Positions 1-6,432 of a DNA stretch of 14,098 bases are shown here, piece by piece. The notes beneath the pieces are model-generated. The model had not been told where the DNA came from. It searched no databases and saw nothing but the letters and a program-made list of their open reading frames with translations. The first letter of the stretch is position 1; each line of letters starts with the position of its first letter. This DNA is from Syntrophaceae bacterium (GTDB taxonomy: Bacteria; Desulfobacterota; Syntrophia; Syntrophales; UBA2210). Location: the NCBI GenBank assembly GCA_030619435.1, contig JAUXBI010000012.1, positions 1 to 14,098 on the forward strand, given 5' to 3'. Both the position numbers and the translations under genes were made by a program.

Positions 1-115
1 CTGCGTTATCCTCAAAAAATAATCCTCGAAATATCAACTATATGTCTATGGTTGTTTTTTTCGCACGCCTCGATCTTGAACGAAAATCTTCATAACTCAA
101 CTAAATCATTTATGA
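1..115. other. Intergenic stretch at window edge, no gene seen
   Basis: This stretch lies downstream of the uracil-DNA glycosylase gene. I see no coding frame of useful length on either strand. It is AT-rich and includes a run of seven T at about 55-61. Read on the minus strand, it resembles from memory an intergenic repeat type found in environmental proteobacterial genomes, but no second copy lies in this window to confirm that. No clear GC-rich hairpin followed by a T-run was found for terminating the coaBC-udg transcript. Confidence 0.4.
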
Positions 116-835
116 TCATTGCTGTTTCAACTCTTCCATAATAATCTGCACATCCTGCCAGACCTGTTTCTTTGCACCCTGATTTCTCAGAAGATAAGCC
201 GGATGGTATGTGGGCATGAGTTTTATCCCGTGATAGGAGTGGAATCTACCGCGCAGCGTGGAGATAGCTGTGCCTGTTTTGAGAAGGGTCTGAGCCGCAA
301 ATTTACCCATCGCACAAATAACGCGCGGTTGTATGGCCTCAAGCTGCTTGATCAGAAAGGGTTCACATGCGGCGATCTCGTCAGGCTCGGGGTTGCGATT
401 TTCGGGGGGACGGCATTTTAATATATTGCATATATACACATCTTTTCTCTCCAACCCCATAGCCTTTATAATGTCAGTAAGCAACTGCCCCGCCCGGCCC
501 ACAAAGGGTTTCCCCTGCCGGTCCTCGTCTCTTCCCGGGGCTTCGCCGACGAATACAAGGTCGGCGATGGGACTACCCTCCCCGAAGACAATGTGTTGTC
601 TCTCACTGTGCAATTTGCACCTTTTGCAGTCTCCGAGTTCTTTTCCTATATCCTCCAGAGTCGTGGATGGAACGCGAACCACCCTGTTATTCGCCGCGGC
701 ATTAACAGGAGCGGATGCTAATGCACCCGAATTTCCCTTTATGTACAGTTTACTGTAGAGAGCATTCCTTGATTCTTTTTCGGATATTATCTGATTTTTC
801 AAGGCACTTGTCAGTTCCAGAAGTTCGTCTCTCAT
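116..835 (-). CDS. udg: Uracil-DNA glycosylase, family 4 (Fe-S)
   Basis: This 239-residue protein should remove uracil from DNA to start base-excision repair. Motif A ([15 protein letters not shown], residues 98-111) and motif B (HPAYLLR, His211) are both present. The four cysteines that bind the [4Fe-4S] cluster in family 4 enzymes can be placed as C70, C73, C141 and C157, with the family spacing C-x2-C and C-x15-C. C136 is an extra cysteine. The first 60 or so residues precede the catalytic domain, with a charged helix followed by an Ala/Asn-rich linker. Such an extension is common in bacterial members and rarer in the short thermophile enzymes. The ATG at 835-833 overlaps the coaBC stop in an ATGA arrangement, so the two are probably translationally coupled. 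The family call is firm; the cellular role is inferred from the family. Confidence 0.94.
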   Translation of the reverse strand: MRDELLELTSALKNQIISEKESRNALYSKLYIKGNSGALASAPVNAAANNRVVRVPSTTLEDIGKELGDCKRCKLHSERQHIVFGEGSPIADLVFVGEAPGRDEDRQGKPFVGRAGQLLTDIIKAMGLERKDVYICNILKCRPPENRNPEPDEIAACEPFLIKQLEAIQPRVICAMGKFAAQTLLKTGTAISTLRGRFHSYHGIKLMPTYHPAYLLRNQGAKKQVWQDVQIIMEELKQQ

Positions 836-2037
836 CTTCCACCCCTTCTGCCGGAGATTTTCAGAACCCTATCCAGAATCTTGTCCGCCACATCTTTTTT
901 GTCCATAAGGGGCAATTCCTCAATATTTCCTGATTTATCTATAATCTTCACGATATTTGTGTCGTGCTGAAATCCGGAGCCGGGATGGCCAATCTCGTTG
1001 GCTACTATCAGGTCCATACCCTTGGCCTTCATCTTGACTTTCGCATTCTCAACAAGATTTTCTGTTTCCATGGCAAATCCCACAAGTATGCGATCACCCT
1101 TCCTGCCGCTGACCTCGGATATTATATCGGGCGTCCTCTCAAGACTGATATTCAGTCGATCAGCCCCTTTCTTTATTTTGGAATTCGAGGCAACGGATGG
1201 GCGGTAATCGGCTACCGCGGCGGCCTTGATAATGACTGTCGAGTCTTCCAGGCGCTCCATTACGGCATCTCTCATCTCCTCAGCACTCGACACCCCGACG
1301 AATCTTACACCGGCCGGTATGGAAAGCGCGGTGGGTCCGCTGATTAGCGTGACATCCGCTCCCCTCCTCCGCGCCATTATGGCCAGGGCATATCCCATTT
1401 TCCCGGATGAGTTGTTGGATATATACCTTACCGGATCAAATGATTCTCTGGTAGGACCTGCTGTTATCAATATTCTGTGTCCTTCCAGATCTTTCTCTGT
1501 CAGAACCGTCTCCACTTCTTCAGCAATATCTGCGGGGTCCGGCAATCTTCCGGGGCCCTGTGTCTTGCAGGCAAGTTCTCCATATCCGGCATCTACAAAG
1601 AGATAACCCAGCGAGGAAAGTTTATCAATATTGGATCTCAGAATGGGATTATCATACATGTTTGAATTCATAGCCGGACATATCAGCACAGGGGCCTTTG
1701 TGGCTATTATTGTCGTAGAGAGGAGATCGTCAGCAATACCCGATGCTATCTTACCGATTATATTGGCTGTTGCCGGAGCTACGACGATTATATCGGCCGT
1801 CTGTGCCAGAGATATATGCGGTATTTCACAGTTACCGGCAAGGGGAAACATATCACTGTAAACGGGGTTACCGGAAAGGGTCTGCAGGGTGAGAGGGCCT
1901 ATGAATCTAGTCGCGTTCTCTGTCATGATGACCTTCACCCCCGCCTCTCGTTTCACCAGCTCCCTCGTTAGTTCCGCAGCCTTGTAAGCGGCAATACCAC
2001 CTGTTATCCCGAGAACAACATTTTTGTTTTTTAACAT
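832..2037 (-). CDS. coaBC: CoaBC: phosphopantothenoylcysteine decarboxylase / phosphopantothenate-cysteine ligase
   Basis: This bifunctional enzyme catalyses two consecutive steps of coenzyme A synthesis: CTP-dependent ligation of cysteine to 4'-phosphopantothenate, then FMN-dependent decarboxylation. The N-terminal CoaC flavoprotein half (about residues 1-180) has the GITGGIAAYK start, catalytic His74 in IPHISLA, the PAMNSNMYDN motif at 121-130 and the reactive Cys157 in ACKTQGPGRL. The C-terminal CoaB half (about 186-401) has ITAGPTRE at 191-198 and the nucleotide-binding SNNSSGKMG at 207-215. At 401 residues the length is normal for the fused form. The ATG at 2037 has an AGGGA ribosome-binding site a few bases upstream. 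A perfect TATAAT sits only about 25 bases before the start. It is the first gene of a two-gene operon with udg and diverges from the M23 peptidase gene. Confidence 0.97.
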   Translation of the reverse strand: MLKNKNVVLGITGGIAAYKAAELTRELVKREAGVKVIMTENATRFIGPLTLQTLSGNPVYSDMFPLAGNCEIPHISLAQTADIIVVAPATANIIGKIASGIADDLLSTTIIATKAPVLICPAMNSNMYDNPILRSNIDKLSSLGYLFVDAGYGELACKTQGPGRLPDPADIAEEVETVLTEKDLEGHRILITAGPTRESFDPVRYISNNSSGKMGYALAIMARRRGADVTLISGPTALSIPAGVRFVGVSSAEEMRDAVMERLEDSTVIIKAAAVADYRPSVASNSKIKKGADRLNISLERTPDIISEVSGRKGDRILVGFAMETENLVENAKVKMKAKGMDLIVANEIGHPGSGFQHDTNIVKIIDKSGNIEELPLMDKKDVADKILDRVLKISGRRGGR

Positions 2038-2059
2038 GGTAATGTCCCTGTATCCGCAG

Positions 2060-2090
2060 ATTATACGGGGAAAATAATTTATCCTGTCAG
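2060..2090 (-). promoter_or_regulatory. Candidate sigma-70 promoter for coaBC-udg
   Basis: On the minus strand a perfect TATAAT occupies 2065-2060. The best -35 is CTGACA at 2090-2085, but its 19-base spacer is long, so the -35 is weak. Transcription would begin near 2053, giving a leader of under 20 bases that still contains the AGGGA ribosome-binding site. The -10 and its position are seen directly; activity is inferred. Confidence 0.5.
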
Positions 2091-2126
2091 TTCTTTTTTA
2101 AAAATCCAAAGTGCCGTCAAAATAGA

Positions 2127-2156
2127 TTGAAAAACATAACAGTTATTATATATAAG
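2127..2156 (+). promoter_or_regulatory. Candidate sigma-70 promoter for the M23 peptidase gene
   Basis: TTGAAA at 2127-2132 is followed by TATATA at 2149-2154 (16-base spacer) or TATAAG at 2151-2156 (18-base spacer). Transcription would start near 2161, giving a leader of about 105 bases that contains the palindromes at 2194-2219. The AT-rich block also has -10-like stretches on the other strand, so the two divergent promoters may partly share it. Confidence 0.45.
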
Positions 2157-2193
2157 GTCAACTGTGAAAGGGTTGGATGAAATTTGAAGCTCC

Positions 2194-2219
2194 CCGCAAC
2201 AAGTTGCGGAGAATCTCCG
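2194..2219 (+). repeat. Two overlapping, mutually exclusive hairpins in the M23 leader (palindromic repeat-like)
   Basis: CCGCAAC (2194-2200) and GTTGCGG (2203-2209) form a perfect 7-bp inverted repeat around AA. The end of its right arm is also the left arm of a second stem, CGGAG (2207-2211) with CTCCG (2215-2219). Only one of the two can form at a time. The flanking GAAGCTCCCCGC looks, from memory, like an intergenic palindrome type common in Desulfobacterota-like genomes. It could be a passive repeat or an RNA switch in the leader. No T-run follows, so it is not a standard terminator. Confidence 0.5.
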
Positions 2220-2269
2220 ATATTCGTTCAGTTCAGAAGATCTGGTAAAGTCATGAAAGAGAGGGTTAT

Positions 2270-3595
2270 ATGAAGAAGTATCTGAGGTATCTGCTTTTTA
2301 TTGTGTTGATCGCGCTGGTGAGTGTGGGGATCTGGTCTTTCATGGTCTATTGCGAGGGAGAAGAACCGGCAATAATATTAGATCAGGACATCAACATGAT
2401 CGGACAGAAAACGACTTTAGTTGTTACCTGCATCGATAGAAAGAGTGGCCTTCGCAATGTTTCCATCGATATATCGCAGGATGGAAAGAAACACACATTA
2501 AGTTCTCTGAACCTGCCTCAAAGGGGAATAAATAAAGAAACCCTGACAATTGATGTATTTCCGGAAGAGCTGAAGCTCCACGATGGAGCTGCTACGGTCG
2601 GCATATCCGTTACTGATTATTCACTCAGGAAAAATACAACGGTCAAGGCATTCGAAGTGATTATAGATACCATACCACCCCGGATATCACCTGCCGGTTT
2701 TTCTAACTATATAAATCCCGGAGGTTCGTGCGTCACAGTTTACAGCCTTTCAGAAGAAGTGTCTCGAAGCGGGGTACAGGTCAACAATAATTTTTTTCCT
2801 TCGTATCCGGAAACCACAACGGACGGAATACGCCATATATCTTATTTTGCCATACCGATGGATACTACAAAGGAAAAGCTGAAGATAAGTCTCCTGGCTG
2901 AAGACAATGCCGGAAACATTTCGCTCTACCCGGTCTCCTTTCATATAAGAAACAAAAAGTTCCGCAGGGACAGGATGAATATAAGCCAGCGTTTTCTGGA
3001 AATGAAGATACCGGAGTTTCAGCAGAGATACAAAGATTTGAGAGAAACAACCCTGCTCGAAGCTTTCTCGCGCATAAACAGTGAGATGAGAGCGCACAAT
3101 TTGAGAACCATCGAGACGATCTGCAAAGACACGCGGCCGGAGCAACTCTGGAAAGAAACCTTCCTCCGGATGAAAAATGCCGCCAACATGGCAACCTTCG
3201 GCGACAGGAGAACCTATTATCATGACGGCAGGGAAATAAGTAAAAGCGTACACATGGGAGTTGATCTCGCCTCCACGAGAAACGCACCGGTGGAGGCGTC
3301 AAATCGAGGCATTGTCGACTTTACAGAATATCTCGGAATTTACGGAAATACAATAATCATAGATCACGGTATGGGGATCTTCAGCCTCTATGGTCATCTT
3401 TCGTCGATAAGAGTAGAGAAAGGACAAGCAGTCAGGAAAGGAGCGATGATCGGTCGCACAGGTAACACCGGCATGGCAGGAGGCGATCATCTTCACTTCA
3501 GCATGATAGCAGGAGGCAAGTTTGTAAACCCGCTGGAATGGTGGGACCCACACTGGATAAAGGATAATATAACGATAAAGCTGGCGTCCCCGTAA
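2270..3595 (+). CDS. Membrane-anchored M23 (LytM/LysM-type) metallopeptidase
   Basis: This 441-residue protein has one N-terminal membrane segment (about residues 7-27) after a short basic start, so the rest should lie in the periplasm. Residues about 33-225 are rich in beta strands and look like one or two Ig-like domains. Residues 230-315 are charged and helical. The C-terminal domain (about 320-430) is a Zn-dependent M23 endopeptidase, the type that cuts peptidoglycan cross-bridges. The expected metal and catalytic residues are all present: H328 and D332 in HMGVD, H376 in YGHLSS, and H407 and H409 in HLHF, so an active enzyme is likely. A strong ribosome-binding site (GAGAGGG, 2259-2265) precedes the ATG. 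It is the only plus-strand gene, has its own promoter candidate and converges on rapZ with 13 bases between. The domain call is firm; the exact substrate is unknown. Confidence 0.93.
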   Translation: MKKYLRYLLFIVLIALVSVGIWSFMVYCEGEEPAIILDQDINMIGQKTTLVVTCIDRKSGLRNVSIDISQDGKKHTLSSLNLPQRGINKETLTIDVFPEELKLHDGAATVGISVTDYSLRKNTTVKAFEVIIDTIPPRISPAGFSNYINPGGSCVTVYSLSEEVSRSGVQVNNNFFPSYPETTTDGIRHISYFAIPMDTTKEKLKISLLAEDNAGNISLYPVSFHIRNKKFRRDRMNISQRFLEMKIPEFQQRYKDLRETTLLEAFSRINSEMRAHNLRTIETICKDTRPEQLWKETFLRMKNAANMATFGDRRTYYHDGREISKSVHMGVDLASTRNAPVEASNRGIVDFTEYLGIYGNTIIIDHGMGIFSLYGHLSSIRVEKGQAVRKGAMIGRTGNTGMAGGDHLHFSMIAGGKFVNPLEWWDPHWIKDNITIKLASP

Positions 3596-3609
3596 GGAGT
3601 AAGCTCCTT
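3594..3609. terminator. Weak hairpin between convergent M23 and rapZ genes
   Basis: AAGGAG (3594-3599) and CTCCTT (3604-3609) form a 6-bp stem with a TAAG loop that spans both stop codons. It could act in both directions, but neither side has a real T-run, so it is a weak candidate at best. Confidence 0.25.
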
Positions 3610-4475
3610 TACACCCTGTCTATATCCCGATGGCTTACACTTGTCGTATAGTCCCTGTCCGAAAAATACCCGGCCAACTGGTTGAGTATGACCACGGATC
3701 GGTGTCGTCCTCCTGTACACCCAATTGCGATATTCAGGTATGATTTCCCCTCTTTTTCGTACAATGGCGTCAGAAATGTTATCATCTTGAACAGGTTCAG
3801 GAGAAATAGCTCTGTATCATCCCACTGCATAACATATTTTTCCACGGCTTTTTCATTGCCGTTATGCTCCCTGAGATCACTAATAAAATAGGGATTTGGA
3901 AGGAATCTGACATCCATCACTATATCCGCGTCCGGAGGTAAGCCGAAACGGTATCCGAATGATATAAGATTTATAAGGAGCTTTTTGGCCTTGCCGGGGG
4001 CAAGATAGAGCCCCTGGACATGTTCCTTCAGCTGGTGAACGCTGTAATTCGACGTGTCAATGACACTACCGGCCATTTCCTTTAATTCGCGCAGTTTATC
4101 CCGTTCCAGTTTTATGCTTTCAAGAATGGTATTGCCCTCAGACAGGGGATGTATCCTCCTCGTTTCGCTGAACCTTCGCAGAAGGAGATCATCGTTTGCA
4201 TCAAGGAAAAGTACCTCAATATTGTACTTCTTTTTCTTCAACCTGGAGAGTATCTCCATATGTTTTTCAAGAAAATGCTTCTCACGCAAATCCATAACCA
4301 GAGCTATCTTAGAAACTTCGGACAAGGCTTCGGTCTGCAGGTCCAGAAATTTAGGGAGAAGCATGATCGGAAGATTATCAACACAAAAGAAACCTATATC
4401 TTCCAGGGCCTTCAAGGCCGTACTCTTCCCGGAACCTGACAGGCCTGTTACAATGACAATACGAAGATTCTTCAT
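3609..4475 (-). CDS. rapZ: RapZ, nucleotide-binding RNA adaptor protein
   Basis: This is a RapZ/YvcJ family protein of 288 residues, the usual length. The Walker A loop GLSGSGKS is at residues 11-18, followed by the family VDNLP (32-36) and DLRE (62-65) motifs. The C-terminal half carries FGYRFGLPPDADIVMDVRF (173-191) and the hallmark GCTGGRHRS at 252-260. In E. coli RapZ hands the small RNA GlmZ to RNase E and so sets GlmS (glucosamine-6-phosphate) levels, linking to cell-wall and LPS precursor supply. In other phyla its target is uncertain, and no GlmZ-like RNA is visible here. Its ATG overlaps the hprK stop (ATGA), so it is coupled to that gene. It is the last gene of the minus-strand run. 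No HPr, ManX-type EIIA or EI gene lies in the window. Confidence 0.95.
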   Translation of the reverse strand: MKNLRIVIVTGLSGSGKSTALKALEDIGFFCVDNLPIMLLPKFLDLQTEALSEVSKIALVMDLREKHFLEKHMEILSRLKKKKYNIEVLFLDANDDLLLRRFSETRRIHPLSEGNTILESIKLERDKLRELKEMAGSVIDTSNYSVHQLKEHVQGLYLAPGKAKKLLINLISFGYRFGLPPDADIVMDVRFLPNPYFISDLREHNGNEKAVEKYVMQWDDTELFLLNLFKMITFLTPLYEKEGKSYLNIAIGCTGGRHRSVVILNQLAGYFSDRDYTTSVSHRDIDRV

Positions 4476-5029
4476 CGCTTTTCCGTCTTTCTTATCTTAT
4501 CGGAAACTTTTTTTATCAGGTCCATTGAAGCGTTATAGCCTCTTTTTTTAAGTATATGATTTCTCGCTACTATTTCTATGACAGTAGCCATATTTCCCCC
4601 CGACCTTACGGGCAGTCTGGCCATTGGCAGGTCAACGGCGAGAATGCGGCAGTATTGTTCTTCCGAACCCAGTCTGTCCGGATCCTCCCAGTCTTCCCAT
4701 CTGATCAGTTCGACAATGATATCCACCGATACGCCGTCGCTTACGGCACCCGGACCGAAGAGGCTTTTTACATTAACCACGCCGATTCCCCTGATCTCCA
4801 TGAAATGTTTCGTCACATCAGGACATTTGCCGTAGAGTGTACCATCAGGAGCTTTTATTATATCCACTGAATCGTCAGCGACAAGCCTGTGACCCTTTGT
4901 CACCAGCTCCAGGCCGCATTCACTCTTGCCTATACCACTCCCTCCGGTTATGACAATCCCTACACCGAACAGCTCCACCAACACACCCTGCATGCTTGCT
5001 GTTTCCTCTGTAGTATTCCGGTTCGACAT
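4472..5029 (-). CDS. hprK: Short HPr kinase/phosphorylase-like protein, catalytic domain only
   Basis: This 185-residue protein corresponds to the C-terminal kinase domain of HprK. It has Walker A GGSGIGKS (29-36), HRLVADD (47-53), the family signature MEIRGIGVVNVKSLFG (77-92) and a C-terminal block LPVRSGGNMA. Standard HprK is about 310-320 residues, with an N-terminal domain of about 130 residues that is absent here. A TAA stop lies four codons upstream in the same frame and only 223 noncoding bases separate it from ptsN, so this is not a recent frameshift. Two conserved positions differ: the His of the usual xHGVLV strand is Gln14, and the usual GRN near the C-terminus is GGN (145-147). 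The phosphorylase side of the activity may therefore be altered. Short HprK forms are known in Alphaproteobacteria, where they act with the nitrogen PTS. The ATG has AAAGAG just upstream. The family is sure; the exact activity is not. Confidence 0.85.
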   Translation of the reverse strand: MSNRNTTEETASMQGVLVELFGVGIVITGGSGIGKSECGLELVTKGHRLVADDSVDIIKAPDGTLYGKCPDVTKHFMEIRGIGVVNVKSLFGPGAVSDGVSVDIIVELIRWEDWEDPDRLGSEEQYCRILAVDLPMARLPVRSGGNMATVIEIVARNHILKKRGYNASMDLIKKVSDKIRKTEKR

Positions 5030-5252
5030 GGCAACTCTTTAGTATGCTTTCCTCAATTGTCATGGATTATCTAAAGAAAGGGGCGGATGCTAAAGGCGGC
5101 AAATCCGCAACCCGGATGTTTTAAAAAACCGTCACGAGAACACGAGAGAGGGTATAGGAAAGAAGGATGAAACAACTCTTAAATTTTTCGTGTTTTCGTA
5201 AATTTCGTGGTTAGCTTTTCACGAAAAGACACAAATGTTACAGACTGGGACT
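5030..5252. repeat. Intergenic repeat-like element between ptsN and hprK (TTTCGTG/CACGAAA motifs)
   Basis: This 223-base gap has no credible gene. It holds several copies of a TTTCGTG-like heptamer on one strand (about 5186-5192, 5194-5200 degenerate, 5203-5209) and inverted copies at 5220-5226 and, degenerate, at 5133-5146. The longest inverted repeat pairs 5134-5145 with 5188-5199, 11 of 12 bases. On the minus strand it is followed by GACGG and TTTTTT (near 5128-5123), so it could weaken transcription after ptsN, though the loop is long (42 bases). A second inverted pair is GCGGAT (5083-5088) with ATCCGC (5103-5108). Similar TTTCGTG-rich intergenic elements are, from memory, widespread in environmental bacterial genomes. 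Confidence 0.5.
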
Positions 5253-5717
5253 TTAAATATATGTCTCGTCCTTTTCAATTATAAGATTGTATGCGTCTTC
5301 AGATGTTTCCGCTTTGAGAAGAGCCTCTCTGAAGGAGACATCTTTCAGCATTCGCGATATTCTGGCCAACGCTTTCAGATGCTGTCCCGCTGAATTCTCC
5401 GGAGCCAGAAGCAGAAAGAAGATGTGCACAGGCTTACCGTCCAGGGAATCAAAATCAACCCCCGTCACGCTTTTTCCGAATGAGATGATAAGTTTTTCAA
5501 GACCTGCAAGTTTTCCATGAGGTATGGCAATACCATCACCTATTCCTGTACTGCCAAGTTTTTCCCTCTCCAGCAACACCTCAATTAAAGTATCGCGGTC
5601 AAGACCTGTATCCCCATGCGAAAAAACATCTGCTAATTCAACGAGAACCTCTTTTTTCGTCCTGGATTTCAGATTTTCAATGATAAATTCTTTCTTAAGC
5701 ATATCCCGGATATTCAT
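5253..5717 (-). CDS. ptsN: PtsN, nitrogen-PTS EIIA component (EIIA-Ntr)
   Basis: This 154-residue protein is a complete EIIA of the fructose/Ntr type. The phospho-accepting histidine is His67 in the motif GDGIAIPHGKL, preceded by REKLGSTGIG, both typical of the family. In other bacteria PtsN is phosphorylated through the EI-Ntr/NPr relay and acts by binding partners that affect potassium transport, phosphate and nitrogen signalling and cell-envelope homeostasis, rather than by importing sugar. A good ribosome-binding site (GGTGAG) precedes the ATG. It follows hpf after 18 bases, as in the classic rpoN-hpf-ptsN order, and is separated from hprK by 223 bases with repeat-like elements. The partner phosphocarrier HPr/NPr is not in the window. 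Confidence 0.95.
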   Translation of the reverse strand: MNIRDMLKKEFIIENLKSRTKKEVLVELADVFSHGDTGLDRDTLIEVLLEREKLGSTGIGDGIAIPHGKLAGLEKLIISFGKSVTGVDFDSLDGKPVHIFFLLLAPENSAGQHLKALARISRMLKDVSFREALLKAETSEDAYNLIIEKDETYI

Positions 5718-5735
5718 TATAGCTCACCTTCTATT

Positions 5736-6278
5736 TCAGCTGTTGGTCTCGATCAGGACATACTTCCCGTCATCACGACGATAAATAACACTCACACTCT
5801 CAGAGGAAGAATCTCTGTAAATGACGAATCTGTTTCTCGACTCATCCATTTCCAGGATCGCATCTTCCAGAGACATAGGTTTGAGTACGACCTTCCTGGT
5901 CTCCACCACTTCGGGGTTTTCATCGTATTCATCATACTCCTCAACAGACGGTTCCCCGGGCCCCATGCTCTCTCCTATGGATGCAACATCCTTGTGATTC
6001 CTCGTTTTCTCCTTATATTTCTTCATCTGTCGTTCTATCTTATCTATAACATTGTCTACGGCAAGAGTCATTTCCTTCGCCTCTTCCTTGCCCTGAAGGG
6101 TTATATTCCTGGCCGACAATTTTATTTCTGCAACATGCCTGAATTTTTCCACGGACAGTATCACCTGGGCACTTACAGGTTTGTCTATATATCTTTCAAT
6201 CTTGGCAAGTTTTTTACTAACATAGTCTTTCAACCATTCTCCGGCTTCCATATTCCGAAAGGTAAAAGAAGTTTGCAT
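5736..6278 (-). CDS. hpf: Long-form ribosome hibernation-promoting factor
   Basis: This 180-residue protein has the two-domain layout of long HPF. The N-terminal S30AE fold (about residues 1-95) binds in the small-subunit decoding area. An acidic, Glu/Asp/Tyr-rich linker follows (about 105-130), then a C-terminal domain (about 131-180) that lets two ribosomes pair as 100S dimers. Short HPF of enterobacteria (about 95-110 residues) lacks the last part. The protein should protect idle ribosomes in slow growth. The ATG has a strong GAGGAGG ribosome-binding site. A near-consensus sigma-70 promoter lies about 110-140 bases upstream, so hpf and downstream genes can be expressed separately from rpoN. 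Confidence 0.95.
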   Translation of the reverse strand: MQTSFTFRNMEAGEWLKDYVSKKLAKIERYIDKPVSAQVILSVEKFRHVAEIKLSARNITLQGKEEAKEMTLAVDNVIDKIERQMKKYKEKTRNHKDVASIGESMGPGEPSVEEYDEYDENPEVVETRKVVLKPMSLEDAILEMDESRNRFVIYRDSSSESVSVIYRRDDGKYVLIETNS

Positions 6279-6387
6279 GCGTGTTCCTCCTCTACAGTAG
6301 ACTCTGTATCAGGCACTAAGTCCTCCTGATTTCTCTATCAAATTCTTTAAAACAACTTCATCGATCAGCAGCACGATGAAACTCCGC

Positions 6388-6416
6388 CTTATATTTGAGC
6401 CGATTATAAAAGTCAA
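6388..6416 (-). promoter_or_regulatory. Strong candidate sigma-70 promoter for hpf-ptsN
   Basis: On the minus strand TTGACT (6416-6411) and TATAAG (6393-6388) are separated by exactly 17 bases, each matching consensus at five of six positions. The start would be near 6381, with a leader of about 100 bases. A 6-bp inverted repeat (CCGATT 6400-6405, AATCGG 6415-6420) overlaps the -35 and spacer, so it could be an operator or a small terminator stem after rpoN. It lacks a T-run. Confidence 0.65.
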
Positions 6417-6432
6417 TCGGTATTTCATTAGA

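Noticed and set aside
2750..3302. Minus-strand open frames of 167 and 145 residues inside the M23 gene
   Set aside because: Both are antisense to a gene with clear catalytic motifs, are rich in Cys/Arg/Ser/Phe, and have no ribosome-binding site or recognisable domain.
5030..5252. Remnant of the HprK N-terminal domain lost by frameshift
   Set aside because: The gap is only 223 bases, has an in-frame stop just upstream of the start, and is made of repeat-like, noncoding sequence; no frame there resembles the missing domain of about 130 residues.
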